Part shown: positions 19,501-27,491 of the stretch, in pieces
How positions within the stretch are numbered: position 1 is the first letter of the stretch
Layout of the letters: every line of letters starts with the position of its first letter
Assembly: GCA_021324655.1 (NCBI GenBank)
Contig: JAJPIP010000035.1
Span: 194,438 to 258,437 of the forward strand
From: Pseudomonadota bacterium
Lineage (GTDB): Bacteria; Chloroflexota; UBA5177
Direction: 5' to 3'
Length of the DNA: 64,000 bases
Translations under genes and position numbers: made by a program
Notes under the pieces: model-generated
The model's database searches: none
What the model was told of the DNA's origin: nothing
Seen by the model: the letters and a program-made list of their open reading frames with translations, nothing else

Positions 19501-19565
19501 AGCTGCGAGCTATGAGCTATTAACTGAGAGCTGTCAACTGACAGCCGGCGACCGCTACCTGACAC
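16551..19565 (-). CDS. carB: Carbamoyl-phosphate synthase large subunit
   Basis: Makes carbamoyl phosphate from bicarbonate, ATP and ammonia channelled from CarA, for pyrimidine and arginine synthesis. Two homologous ATP-grasp halves are visible: SVLIIGSGPIVIGQAAEFDY with EVNPRLSRSSALASKATGYP, then AIILGSGPIRIGQGIEFDY with EVNPRASRSVPFASKASG. A short allosteric domain ends the protein. At 1004 residues it is shorter than E. coli CarB (1073). The only usable start is GTG at 19565, preceded by GGAG and overlapping the carA stop by 11 bases. This gives a 38-residue leader rich in SSQL repeats before the conserved domain, encoded by a repetitive spacer, which is unusual for the family. Confidence 0.95.
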   Translation of the reverse strand: MSGSGRRLSVDSSQLIAHSSQLSAQDPERTTQNARLPRSVLIIGSGPIVIGQAAEFDYSGTQACLACRAAGVRTILVNSNPATIQTDPHIADTVYIEPLTVPSLRGIIARERPDGIIATVGGQTALNLSVALAEAGILDEFGVEILGTGFDAIQRGEDRDLFARTLRAIGEPILPSEAISSVEDALAVADRIGYPVMCRSAFALGGAGSGIAHTSEELRAQVEVGLRASGSGQVLIERSVYGWTEVEYEVIRDGDGNAIVVCNMENIDPMGVHTGDSIVIAPSQTLSDVEYHMLRAAAIHVVAALDVRGACNVQFALDRHTGHYHVIEVNPRLSRSSALASKATGYPIAKVATQIALGRSLPEIRNEITGTTAFFEPALDYVVAKIPRWPFDKLPAAPQISTRMRSTGEVMAIGRTVEEALDKAIRSLGGMDLPPGRHDIATPHAYRLPAILQALREGADPGEIAAASAIHPWFIDRLQAITHSREPVSSPPAFKLVDTCAAEFEARTPYFYRTTAPGARNEAASLPGPKAIILGSGPIRIGQGIEFDYATVHACHALSAAGVASIIINNNPETVSTDYSTSDRLYFEPLDAEAVLAIIENEREGLIGVIPQFGGQTAINLVSALQKAGIPILGTPPEWIDAAENRRRTSAILTTERIPAPIWRSVDRWEDLPGAVAEVGFPALLRPSYVLSGDGMIIVHSPADVSRYLAEHGHKPLERPLLIDQFLEDAIELNVDAVSDGREVVAVVMEQLDECGIHSGDSMEVYPVQSIGPELLARVEDTTRALARAFHVVGLMNIQFAVHRGALYVLEVNPRASRSVPFASKASGIPLADLGIRAILGERLRDLTVPAPRQDRICIKNVVFPFRVFPDLDPILGPQMQSTGESMGIGETFPQAYWKSWLGAGMRALPFGRAVLLDGLPQPERGILAAQFSATDSDVVDEIVPDLGLAVVLGRDAQHRKILRHCAATGIPAITTRRGVRALLRAMGAEMIAGVRSDDALLPV
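19480..19560. repeat. Degenerate GAGCTAT/GAACGC-type spacer repeat at the carA-carB junction
   Basis: Short imperfect repeats such as GAGCTGCGAGCTATGAGCTAT and TGAGAGCTGTCAACTGACAG lie between the carA end and the conserved start of CarB. Related strings (TGAGCAATGAGCTATG at ~6743, TGAGTTATGAGTTGTGAGGG at ~7864, GGCGCATAGCTCATGG at ~7030) occur in the fdh spacers. Here they are translated as the CarB N-terminal extension. Their origin is unknown. Confidence 0.45.
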
Positions 19566-20649
19566 CTGTCAACTCCGGACTCCGGGCCAGGTCAAGCCAC
19601 TGGTCGAGAATGATGCCGGCATCACGGGGGCCCGGGGCACCTTCGGGGTGGAACTGGACGGAGCGGATGGGGAGGGTGCGATGGCTGAGCCCCTCCACCG
19701 TGTCGTCGTTGAGATGGCGGTAGGAAACCAGCAGATCGTCCGGTAGCGAGGCGGCATCCACCGCGTAGCCGTGGTTCTGAGTGGTGATGAAGGCTTGTCG
19801 CGAAGCGCAGTCGATCACCGGGTGATTGGCGCCGCGGTGGCCGAAGGTGAGCTTGTAGGTGCGGGCACCGGCGGCGAGCGCGATCACCTGGTGCCCCAGG
19901 CAGATCCCGAAGAGCGGCACGCGCCCATAAAGAGCGCGGGCCGTGTCGATGACCGGGGCATTGGCAGGATTGCCGGGGCCGTTGGAGATGATGACGGCGA
20001 TGGGATCGAGACGGAGGACGTCCTCTGCGCGGGTCGTGGCCGGTAGGAGGGCAACGCGCACGCCGCGTGCCAGCAGCATCTCCACCACGTCGCGCTTGTT
20101 CCCGCAGTCGAGGACGGCTACGGTTGGTCCCTCGCCCGCGAACTCGGGCTGGGTGAGGGTGACCTCCGAGACGAGATCGGCGGCGTCGTAGGCGCAGGAG
20201 GCCAGCTCTGCCTGCAGATGGGCCAGGGGCGGCTGGGCGCCGGTCGGGTAGACAGCGAGAGCGGCCGGCATGGCACCCTGGGTGCGGATGTGGCGCGCCA
20301 GGGCGCGAGTATCGATGCCCGCGGCCGCGGGAACACCTCCCTCGGCCAGGTACCCGGTAAGTGATGCCTGGCCGGGACCGGCCGGTGACAGAGTGGAGAA
20401 CACGGCGCCGCGCGCCTGAATGGTACCGGACTGATCGCGAACGGGCGTCGTGCCGTAATTGCCGATGAGGGGATAGGTAAAGAGAAGGATCTGTCCACGG
20501 TAGGAGGGATCGGTGAGCGCTTCCTGATAGCCGGTCATCGCCGTGGTGAAGACCAGCTCTCCGCTGGTGATGCCGGGAGCTCCGGTACCGGTGCCGTGGA
20601 TGATGGTGCCGTCCTCCAGAAGGAGGGTTCCCTGCAGGGGGTCAGACAT
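19555..20649 (-). CDS. carA: Carbamoyl-phosphate synthase small (glutaminase) subunit
   Basis: Hydrolyses glutamine and delivers ammonia to CarB. The ATG at 20649 has AGGAG at a good distance and matches the usual N-terminus (GTLLLEDGTIIHG). The N-terminal domain contains GELVFTTAMTGYQEALTDPSYRGQI. The class I glutamine amidotransferase domain has the nucleophile Cys in GICLGHQ and the catalytic His-Glu in VQFHPEG. The length of 364 residues is normal. Expression is probably controlled by the leader at 20672-20829. Confidence 0.96.
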   Translation of the reverse strand: MSDPLQGTLLLEDGTIIHGTGTGAPGITSGELVFTTAMTGYQEALTDPSYRGQILLFTYPLIGNYGTTPVRDQSGTIQARGAVFSTLSPAGPGQASLTGYLAEGGVPAAAGIDTRALARHIRTQGAMPAALAVYPTGAQPPLAHLQAELASCAYDAADLVSEVTLTQPEFAGEGPTVAVLDCGNKRDVVEMLLARGVRVALLPATTRAEDVLRLDPIAVIISNGPGNPANAPVIDTARALYGRVPLFGICLGHQVIALAAGARTYKLTFGHRGANHPVIDCASRQAFITTQNHGYAVDAASLPDDLLVSYRHLNDDTVEGLSHRTLPIRSVQFHPEGAPGPRDAGIILDQWLDLARSPELTGVR

Positions 20650-20671
20650 GTGATCTCCTGAGTCGCGGGCC

Positions 20672-20767
20672 AAAAAAAATCGTCCCCGAACGGGACGAAT
20701 GGGAAAAGAAGGCCCTGCCCTTGGGCCGGGCGGGCCACAAAAAAAGCTCGCCCACAGGTGGGGCGAG
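20672..20767 (-). promoter_or_regulatory. Two tandem intrinsic terminators in the carA leader (attenuator)
   Basis: Reading towards carA, the first hairpin is CTCGCCC / GGGCGAG (20767-20747) followed by seven T (20745-20739). The second is CGTCCC / GGGACG (about 20698-20681) followed by eight T (20679-20672). Both sit between the likely promoter region and the carA ATG at 20649, so they must be read through or melted for expression. A further GC-rich hairpin lies between them. This is the layout of a transcription-attenuated pyrimidine operon. Confidence 0.75.
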
Positions 20768-20781
20768 GTGGATCAATTGCG

Positions 20782-20829
20782 CGTGCACAGGATCTCTCTG
20801 CACATGGTCCTCCGGGACCGGTGTTCCTG
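20782..20829 (-). promoter_or_regulatory. Possible PyrR-type RNA-binding loop upstream of the carA terminators
   Basis: On the carA strand this stretch can fold as AGGA...TCCT and CAC...GTG lower stems, an upper stem GGTCC / GGACC with a CGGA loop, and an unpaired purine-rich bulge CAGAGAGA. PyrR-binding loops of Bacillus-type pyr leaders combine a purine-rich bulge with a capped upper stem, so it is a candidate. The fit to the known consensus is only partial. Confidence 0.3.
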
Positions 20830-20856
20830 TCATTGTCCGTGAGAGCCTGGTGGTCA

Positions 20857-20903
20857 GTCAAGGGGAAATCCCTTGACGCCTACGTGGCTTTCGGCAATAG
20901 TGA
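20857..20903 (+). promoter_or_regulatory. Palindrome overlapping a possible promoter of the APC permease gene
   Basis: An 8-bp perfect inverted repeat (GTCAAGGG at 20857-20864, CCCTTGAC at 20870-20877) overlaps a TTGACG box at 20873-20878; a weak TAGTGA lies 19 bases on. Such overlap would suit a repressor operator. It sits about 75 bases before the permease ATG. The promoter call is weak. Confidence 0.3.
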
Positions 20904-20952
20904 GGATACGGAGTCCCATCTCTACTACCCCCTCTGGGAAGGAGGCGGAATT

Positions 20953-22416
20953 ATGGCAGCGCCTGCAACCAGGCAAGTGACGACGGCGCCCGAGCTTCGG
21001 CACGGCGCGCTCACCCTCTCCGAAGCGACGGTGACCGGGCTTTCCAACATGGCCCCGGCCATGAGTCTGTTCTTCGCCGTCTCATTCATCGCGGGATCCG
21101 TCGGAGCGGCTATCCCGTTCATCTTCCTGCTGGCAATGATCGGCATCCTCTTTACCGCCAACAGTCTGGCGCAGTTCGCCCGGATTTATCCCAGCGCCGG
21201 CTCGTTTATCACCTACATCACCACCTCCTTTGGGCCGCAGATCGGTACCGTGCTGGCGACCTTTCTGATGGTGGGGTACGCCGTGGCTGCCGGAGCCGTC
21301 TATGCCGTCCTCGGCGGCTGGACAGCCGACGTGCTGGCACGCGATCTCGGCATCCATATCAACTGGCTGATCGTGATGTTCGTTCTCCTGGCCGCCTTCG
21401 AGGTGCTCCTGGTGCTGGGCGTCCAGGTCTCGACACGTGCTGCCCTCGTCCTCTTCCTGTTCGAAACGATCGTCCTGTTGGTCCTGGGGATCATCATGGT
21501 CGCCAACAACGGCAGCCACCTCTCCGCGACCCCCTTCGCGCCCCCGTCGGGGACGGCGCTCACGGGCATCGCGACCGGCTTTGCGCTCGCCATTTACTCC
21601 TTTGTGGGATGGGAAGCCTCGGCACCGCTGGCGGAGGAAACGTCCAACCCGCGCCGTAACGTTCCCATCGCGCTCCTCATCGCCGTGATCGTGCTGGCAG
21701 CGATCTACGTCTTCGTGACCTACGCCGTGGTCATTGCCTACGGCGTGGGACACGTGCACAAGCTGGCGTCCGACCTCACACCATTTGCCACCCTGGCGCA
21801 TATCTACTTCGGTCCGCTACGCGGCCTGGTGGATATTGCCGGCATTACCAGCATCAGCGCCAGCATGCTGGCCCTGACTAACACCCAGGGGCGCATCCTC
21901 TTCCACGGCGGGAGAGCCGGGATCTTCCCCAGTTTCCTGGGGCACATCCATCCGCGTTTCCAGACCCCGTGGGTCGCGCTCATTACGTACGGCGTGATGG
22001 TAGTGGTGGCAGTCCTCGTCACGATGGCCTGGCTGGGCGCCGCCAAACTCGCCAATGACCCCTTCACCATCTATGGGGTGCTGGGAACCTTCGGCACGCT
22101 GCCGCTCATCATCATCTACGCGCTGACCAGTGTCGCGCTGATCGTCTACACGGCGCGTCACAGCCACGAGCACTTCAACCCTCTGACCCACTACATCGCT
22201 CCGGCTGTCGGCTTCCTCGTCATGCTGGCGCCGGCATGGTCCTTCTTCCAGACCACCACCCCGCCCTTCGACCGCGTGGCGGAGATAACGCTTCTCCTCT
22301 TCGCCTTTGCGCTGGTCTACGGGCTGATCATCGCCTATACGCGGCCGCAGGCGGCGGCGCGTGTCGGGGAGGCGATCGAAGGCGTCGAGAAAGCGCGCGG
22401 ACTGGCTGAGGTCTAG
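20953..22416 (+). CDS. APC-family amino-acid permease
   Basis: 487 residues, twelve or more hydrophobic segments, start at 20953 after GGAGG. The N-terminal LSEATVTGLSNMAPAMSLFF, then AGSFITYITTSFGPQIGTVL, and the helix-6 region YSFVGWEASAPLAEETSNPRR, are typical of the amino acid/polyamine/organocation superfamily. It would import an amino acid or related amine with protons or by exchange; the substrate cannot be told. It is divergent from carA and has its own terminator-like hairpin downstream. Confidence 0.9.
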   Translation: MAAPATRQVTTAPELRHGALTLSEATVTGLSNMAPAMSLFFAVSFIAGSVGAAIPFIFLLAMIGILFTANSLAQFARIYPSAGSFITYITTSFGPQIGTVLATFLMVGYAVAAGAVYAVLGGWTADVLARDLGIHINWLIVMFVLLAAFEVLLVLGVQVSTRAALVLFLFETIVLLVLGIIMVANNGSHLSATPFAPPSGTALTGIATGFALAIYSFVGWEASAPLAEETSNPRRNVPIALLIAVIVLAAIYVFVTYAVVIAYGVGHVHKLASDLTPFATLAHIYFGPLRGLVDIAGITSISASMLALTNTQGRILFHGGRAGIFPSFLGHIHPRFQTPWVALITYGVMVVVAVLVTMAWLGAAKLANDPFTIYGVLGTFGTLPLIIIYALTSVALIVYTARHSHEHFNPLTHYIAPAVGFLVMLAPAWSFFQTTTPPFDRVAEITLLLFAFALVYGLIIAYTRPQAAARVGEAIEGVEKARGLAEV

Positions 22417-22435
22417 GACGACGTTACGAAACTAG

Positions 22436-22467
22436 CGCGGCACACCGTCTCGTTGCGGTGTGCCGCG
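22436..22467 (+). terminator. Strong hairpin after the APC permease gene
   Basis: A perfect 12-bp inverted repeat, CGCGGCACACCG at 22436-22447 and CGGTGTGCCGCG at 22456-22467, with loop TCTCGTTG. There is no T-run, so it would be a GC-only terminator or a protective 3' structure. It begins 20 bases after the permease stop and ends 25 bases before the regulator start. Confidence 0.55.
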
Positions 22468-22492
22468 CCGGGCGGCTACAATCCGGGCCGTT

Positions 22493-25366
22493 ATGTCCCA
22501 CCTCGCCGTGCATCTCTTCGGTCCGCCGCGTATCGAGCTGGACGGACATGCCGTCGAGGTGGACACGCGGAAGGCGGTTGCTCTTCTTGCCTATCTCGCC
22601 GTGGCGGGACGCCCCCAGAGCCGGGATGTGCTGGCCACCCTCCTCTGGGAGGAGTATGACCAGACGGCGGCACGGGCTGCACTGCGGCGCACTCTCTCGA
22701 CCCTGAAGACGGCGTTGGCCGGCGAGTTCCTCGCGATCGATCGGGAGATCGTCTCCCTTCCGGCGCATCCCGATGTCGACGTCGATGTCATGCGGTTCCG
22801 CGAGATCGTCGCCGCGGTTCGCGCCCATGAGCACGGCGCCGTGCCCTGCACCACCTGTCTCAAGGGTCTCGAGGCGGCTGTGACGCTCGCCGCGGACGAC
22901 TTTATGGCCGGCTTCGCGCTACGCGACAGCGAGAGCTTCGAGGGATGGCAATTGGCGCAGGGCAATGAGCTGCGGCGTGATCTCGCCATGGTGCTGGATG
23001 AGATGGCGCGGTGGCATGCGGAGATGGGGCAGATCGGCCCGGCGGTCGGGGCGGCGCGGCGCCGCCTCGGGCTCGATCCCCTCCATGAGCCGGCCCACCA
23101 GCAGCTCATGCGCCTCTACCATCAGGCCGGGCAGCGGTCGTCCGCCTTGCAGCAATACCGGGAGTGCGTGGCGATTCTGGATCGCGAGCTGGCAGTGCCG
23201 CCGCTGGAGGAAACGACGCGGCTCTATGAGGCCATCAAGGAGAACCGGCAGCCGGCACCGGGCGTTCCTCCGGCGCCGCCGTCTCAGGGCGAGCGGTCTC
23301 CGGAGTATCCCCTGATTGGGCGCGGGGAGGAAATGGCCATCCTGCTCGACGCGTACCGGGCGGTGGGGGCGGACGGGCAGGTGTTCGTGCTGGAGGGTGA
23401 GGCGGGCGTCGGCAAGACCCGTCTGGCTGAGGAGTTCGTGCGGCGCGTCCGGAGCGATGGCGGCAAGAGTCTGACGGCGCGCTGCTACGAGGGGGAGAGC
23501 AATCTCGCCTATGCCCCCTTCCTCGACGTGCTGCGCGCGGCCGTCCATGGACTGGACCAGTCCGGCGCGCTCGATCGCCTTCCCGCTGTCTACCTGGCCG
23601 AGATAGCACGGCTGCTCCCGGACCTCGGCGCACTCCGTCCCGATCTCTCCGCGCCACCACCACTGGATACCCGTCTCGCGCAGAGCCGGTTTCTCGACGG
23701 CGTGTGTGAGGTGATGCTGGCAGCCCTGGACGGAAAGCGGCCGGGGGGTTTGGTGGTCGAGGACCTGCAATGGGCCGACCACGCCTCTCTGGATTTGCTC
23801 TCGGCGCTCCTGCGCCGGGTGCGTGGGACGCCGCTCTATCTCCTGCTGACCTGGCGCCCCGAGCACGTACCGCCGGGACACTGGCTGCGCCGCCGTCTCG
23901 CCGATCTCCAGCGGACAGGTCTGGCGCGTGTCATCGCGCTTGGCCGTCTCGATCGGATGATGGTCCGGGATCTGGCCGGGGTACTGGTGGGCGATCGGCC
24001 GGAGGCCGACGTGGAGCGCCTGGCCGATCGGCTCTACGAGGAAACGGAAGGACTGCCTCTCTTTCTCCACGCCTATCTCGCCGCGCTCGGGAGTGCCGAG
24101 ATCGCAGCGGAATGGTATGTCCCCGGAACGGTACGCGATCTGTTCCACGCGCGCCTGGCAGCGGTGAGTGAGATCGGCCGTCAGATTCTGAGCACGGGTG
24201 CGGTGATCGGGCACTCATTCGACTTCGAGACGGTCGCCGGCGCCGGCGGTCGGGATGAGGAGCTGGTGATCGCCGCGCTGGAAGAGTTGATCGCGGCTGG
24301 ATTGATCGTCGAAATCGACGCGGACGGCGTGACTCCCGTGTACGATTTCACCCACGAAAAGCTCCGCTCCCTGGTCTACGAGGAGACCAGCCTGGCGCGG
24401 CGACGCCTGCTGCATCGCCGGGTGGCGGAGACGCTGGTGCAGCGGCGAGGCGGCCGACCGGGAGATGCAGGAAAAATCGCGGCCCATTACCGTCAGGCGG
24501 GTGACGATCGGCGAGCCGCCGAGTACTATCAACAGGCAGGCGATGAGGCGCGGGCGCTGTATGCCAATCACGAGGCGCTGCGTCACTACGAGACGGCTCT
24601 GGCGCTGGGCCGGGATGACGCCACGGCCATCCACACCGCAATTGGAGACATCCAGACGGTGCTGGGTGAGTACGCGGATGCTATCCGCCGCTACGAGACG
24701 GCGGCAGCACGCGCGGACAGCAGGGCACTGGCCCGGATCGAGCACAGGTTAGGGGTGGTCTACCAGGGAAGCGGCGAATGGGAGCGGGCGGACGCCCATC
24801 TCCGTGCCGCTCTCGCGGCCCTGCCGGGGGAGGAAGATGGCGGAGAGGCCGCGCCTATTTACGCCGACCGGAGTCTCGTTGCGCACCACCGGGGATGCTA
24901 TGAGGAGGCGCAGCGGCTGGCCGAGCGCTCTCTTGCGCTGGCAGCCGCGTCGGGAGATCGGCGCGCACTGGCGCAGGCGCACAACATCCTGGGCATTCTT
25001 GCCAATGCCCGGGGCGATCAGCGGGGAGCGCGAGAGCACCTGGAGGAGAGCCTCTCCCTCGCCGCGCGGCTGGAGGATGGACCGATGCGGGCGGCGGCCA
25101 TGAACAATCTGGCACTGGCGGCCCGCCAGGAGGGTCATTGGGAGCGAGCCCGTGCCCTGGCAGAGGAGGCGCTCGCGCTCAGTGAGGCGCAAGGCGACCG
25201 CCACCGCGAAGCAGCTCTCCACAATAATCTGGCCGATCTTCTGCATGTGTCCGGTCGTGAGGAGGATGCCATCGCTCATGTGAAGGCGGCCGTCACGATC
25301 TACGCCGAGATTGGCGTGGAGGCGGGCGCGGTGCGTCCCGAGATCTGGAAGCTGACGGAGTGGTAG
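22493..25366 (+). CDS. BTAD/AfsR-like transcriptional regulator with AAA ATPase and TPR repeats
   Basis: A 957-residue cytoplasmic multidomain regulator. Residues ~1-95 are an OmpR-like winged helix (LAVHLFGPPRIELDG, then TLLWEEYDQTAARAALRRTL), 100-245 a BTAD bacterial transcriptional activation domain, 265-600 an AAA/STAND ATPase with Walker A EGEAGVGKTRLAEEF and Walker B-like GLVVEDLQWAD, and 650-957 a superhelix of TPR units (ARALYANHEALRHYETALAL and similar). Such proteins integrate a signal on the TPRs with ATP hydrolysis to activate promoters. The target genes are unknown. ATG 22493 is chosen because the conserved domain begins directly there. Confidence 0.88.
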   Translation: MSHLAVHLFGPPRIELDGHAVEVDTRKAVALLAYLAVAGRPQSRDVLATLLWEEYDQTAARAALRRTLSTLKTALAGEFLAIDREIVSLPAHPDVDVDVMRFREIVAAVRAHEHGAVPCTTCLKGLEAAVTLAADDFMAGFALRDSESFEGWQLAQGNELRRDLAMVLDEMARWHAEMGQIGPAVGAARRRLGLDPLHEPAHQQLMRLYHQAGQRSSALQQYRECVAILDRELAVPPLEETTRLYEAIKENRQPAPGVPPAPPSQGERSPEYPLIGRGEEMAILLDAYRAVGADGQVFVLEGEAGVGKTRLAEEFVRRVRSDGGKSLTARCYEGESNLAYAPFLDVLRAAVHGLDQSGALDRLPAVYLAEIARLLPDLGALRPDLSAPPPLDTRLAQSRFLDGVCEVMLAALDGKRPGGLVVEDLQWADHASLDLLSALLRRVRGTPLYLLLTWRPEHVPPGHWLRRRLADLQRTGLARVIALGRLDRMMVRDLAGVLVGDRPEADVERLADRLYEETEGLPLFLHAYLAALGSAEIAAEWYVPGTVRDLFHARLAAVSEIGRQILSTGAVIGHSFDFETVAGAGGRDEELVIAALEELIAAGLIVEIDADGVTPVYDFTHEKLRSLVYEETSLARRRLLHRRVAETLVQRRGGRPGDAGKIAAHYRQAGDDRRAAEYYQQAGDEARALYANHEALRHYETALALGRDDATAIHTAIGDIQTVLGEYADAIRRYETAAARADSRALARIEHRLGVVYQGSGEWERADAHLRAALAALPGEEDGGEAAPIYADRSLVAHHRGCYEEAQRLAERSLALAAASGDRRALAQAHNILGILANARGDQRGAREHLEESLSLAARLEDGPMRAAAMNNLALAARQEGHWERARALAEEALALSEAQGDRHREAALHNNLADLLHVSGREEDAIAHVKAAVTIYAEIGVEAGAVRPEIWKLTEW

Positions 25367-25389
25367 ACGTAGGACTCCGGCGTCAACCG

Positions 25390-25419
25390 CCCCGTCAGGC
25401 GGATCGCGGACTGACGGGG
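25390..25419. terminator. Inverted repeat between convergent genes
   Basis: A perfect 9-bp inverted repeat, CCCCGTCAG at 25390-25398 and CTGACGGGG at 25411-25419, lies in the 58 bases between the regulator stop and the ahcY stop. It can serve both transcripts. No T-run is present. Confidence 0.5.
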
Positions 25420-25424
25420 ACCGT

Positions 25425-26705
25425 CTAGGTGCCCGACTGCCAGGACGCCAGATACTGCTCCTGATCGGGTGAGAGCTGATCGATTCGGATGCCCAGGGCC
25501 GTCAGTTTGAGCTGCGCCACCTGACGATCGATCGCGGCGGGCACATCGTACACGCCAGGCTCCAGTCCCGGATGCTCGCGCGCCAGGTATTCCGTGCAGA
25601 GCGCCTGATTGGCAAAGCTCATGTCCATCAGGGCCGCGGGCGATGCTTCCGCGGCGGCTTGTCCAACCAGCCGTCCCTCCGCCAGGAGATAGACGTGCTT
25701 CCCCGACGGCAGGACATACTCTTCGATATGCTCCCGCACGGGCCGGCGGGTGACCGCCAGTGCACGCAGTGCCGCCACGTCCACCTCCACGTCGAAGTGG
25801 CCGGAGTTGGCCAGGATGGCGCCGTCTTTCAGTGACTCGAAGTGGTCGGCGGAGACGACACCGTGGCCGCCGGTCACCGTGACGACGATGTCAGCCTCCC
25901 GCACCGCCTCCGCCATGGGCAGCACCCGGAACCCATCCATATGAGCCTCCAGCGCTTTGACGGGATCGATCTCGGTGACGATGACCTGCGCTCCCATGCC
26001 GCGTGCTCGCATCGCAATGCCGCGTCCGCACCATCCGTAGCCGGCCACGGCAAAGGTGGCGCCGGCCAGCAACACGTTGGTCGCCCGCAGGATGCCGTCG
26101 ATGGTGTTCTGACCCGTGCCGTAGCGGTTGTCATAGAGGTGCTTGGTGAGGGCGTCGTTGACGGCGATGACGGGGAAGCGGAGGACGCCCGATGCGTCCA
26201 TGCTGCGGACGCGGATCACTCCGGTGGTGGTTTCCTCGATGCCGCCGATGGCGGCTGCCAGGCCCGCTGCATCCTCACCGGAATGCAGAGCAGCGATGAG
26301 GTCGGCGCCATCATCCATGACGATCTGGGGACGTGTCGCCAGGACGGCCGCGACATGGCGGTAGTAGCTGGGGAGATCCTCTCCGTACCAGGCGAAGACC
26401 GGGATCTGCTCGTCGACGACGAGGGTCGCGCAGACGTCGTCGCGCGTGCTCAAGGGATTGGAGGGGCACACCGCGAGTTGGGCGCCGCCGGCCCTGAGGG
26501 TGCGCAGCAGGACCGCCGTCTCGGTGGTGATGTGCAGGGACACGCCGATGCGCACGCCCTGCAACGGCCGCTCTTTGGCGAAACGCTCGGCGATTCCGCG
26601 CAGCACCGGCATCTGGCGCGCCGCCCAATCGGTCCGCCGTTTGCCCTGCTCGGCCAGTCCGGGATCACGAATGTCTGAGGGAACCGGTGTTGCCGTTGCC
26701 ATCAT
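25425..26705 (-). CDS. ahcY: Adenosylhomocysteinase (S-adenosylhomocysteine hydrolase)
   Basis: Splits S-adenosylhomocysteine into adenosine and homocysteine, relieving product inhibition of methyltransferases. The 426-residue protein is of the shorter, archaeal/Thermotoga-like type. Visible are the substrate-site segment GVSLHITTETAVLLRTL, DNRYGTGQNTIDGILRAT, the NAD-binding glycine motif AGYGWCGRG and the C-terminal HPGLEPGVYDVP. It starts at one of two adjacent ATGs behind AGGAGGAGG and lies 26 bases downstream of the TrmB-type regulator, so the two form one unit. Confidence 0.95.
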   Translation of the reverse strand: MMATATPVPSDIRDPGLAEQGKRRTDWAARQMPVLRGIAERFAKERPLQGVRIGVSLHITTETAVLLRTLRAGGAQLAVCPSNPLSTRDDVCATLVVDEQIPVFAWYGEDLPSYYRHVAAVLATRPQIVMDDGADLIAALHSGEDAAGLAAAIGGIEETTTGVIRVRSMDASGVLRFPVIAVNDALTKHLYDNRYGTGQNTIDGILRATNVLLAGATFAVAGYGWCGRGIAMRARGMGAQVIVTEIDPVKALEAHMDGFRVLPMAEAVREADIVVTVTGGHGVVSADHFESLKDGAILANSGHFDVEVDVAALRALAVTRRPVREHIEEYVLPSGKHVYLLAEGRLVGQAAAEASPAALMDMSFANQALCTEYLAREHPGLEPGVYDVPAAIDRQVAQLKLTALGIRIDQLSPDQEQYLASWQSGT

Positions 26706-26731
26706 TCCTCCTCCTGTTGACCTCTGATGTG

Positions 26732-27481
26732 TCAGGCGACGTCGCTGCCGCCGATCAGCAGTTGGAGTCGCCGGTGCTTGTCGTCCTCCCAGGCCAGCCA
26801 GTCGGTTGGCGCCGCCATTGCCTCGTTGCTCCGACCGGCCTCCCGAGGTCTGGACGGCGTGAGGCGCGTCTCAGCCAGGGCGACGAGAGCAGGGTTGCCG
26901 GTCACGACGGCCTGGCCCGAGTCGGTAACGGTGCCCACCAGCACCTGGCGGCCGTCGACGAGCACCACCACTCCCTCGCTCGCCGGAGCGAGGCCGACGT
27001 CGACCGACGACACATCGCACCCCCTCTCTGCCGCTGCATTGAGCGATGCGGACAACTCCCGAACCATCGCCGGCGGCAAACGGACGGCGATGCTGTGCTC
27101 CGCCCCGCCGATCATGTCAGCCGCGCGCGCCCGGATCCGGTCGCGTCCCCGGATGACCCAGAATCCCTCTCCCTCATCGGCCGCACTCACGGTGAGCAGG
27201 CGCTCGGCGATCTCGTCCAATTGCTGCGTCATGGCCGTGCGCAAGTGGCGGAGAAAACGGGCTGGATCCTCGGCGAGATATCGAGGCGGATCCCCCGGCT
27301 GGACCAGGACCAAGCCGCGTCCATGAAGCCGCTCGAGCACGTCATAGCTGCGAGGCAAGGGCACCTTCGAGCGCTTGCCGAGCTCGTAGCCGGTCAATGG
27401 CCCCTCACGGAGCAGGGTGTAATAGGCCTCGGCTTCGTACTGGGTCAGACCAACCTGCTTGAGGAGCTCAACGATATCCAT
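26732..27481 (-). CDS. TrmB-family transcriptional regulator
   Basis: 249 residues. The N-terminal winged helix reads LKQVGLTQYEAEAYYTLLREGPLTG, the TrmB signature, with recognition helix SKVPLPRSYDVLERLHGRGL. A short coiled coil (FLRHLRTAMTQQLDEIAERL) and a phospholipase-D-like effector domain follow (AEHSIAVRLPPAMVREL). Most studied TrmB proteins bind sugars; this one is co-transcribed with ahcY, so its ligand may belong to the methyl cycle, which is inference. The 22-bp palindrome directly upstream is its likely operator, pointing to autoregulation. Confidence 0.88.
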   Translation of the reverse strand: MDIVELLKQVGLTQYEAEAYYTLLREGPLTGYELGKRSKVPLPRSYDVLERLHGRGLVLVQPGDPPRYLAEDPARFLRHLRTAMTQQLDEIAERLLTVSAADEGEGFWVIRGRDRIRARAADMIGGAEHSIAVRLPPAMVRELSASLNAAAERGCDVSSVDVGLAPASEGVVVLVDGRQVLVGTVTDSGQAVVTGNPALVALAETRLTPSRPREAGRSNEAMAAPTDWLAWEDDKHRRLQLLIGGSDVA

Positions 27482-27491
27482 GCGACTCTCT

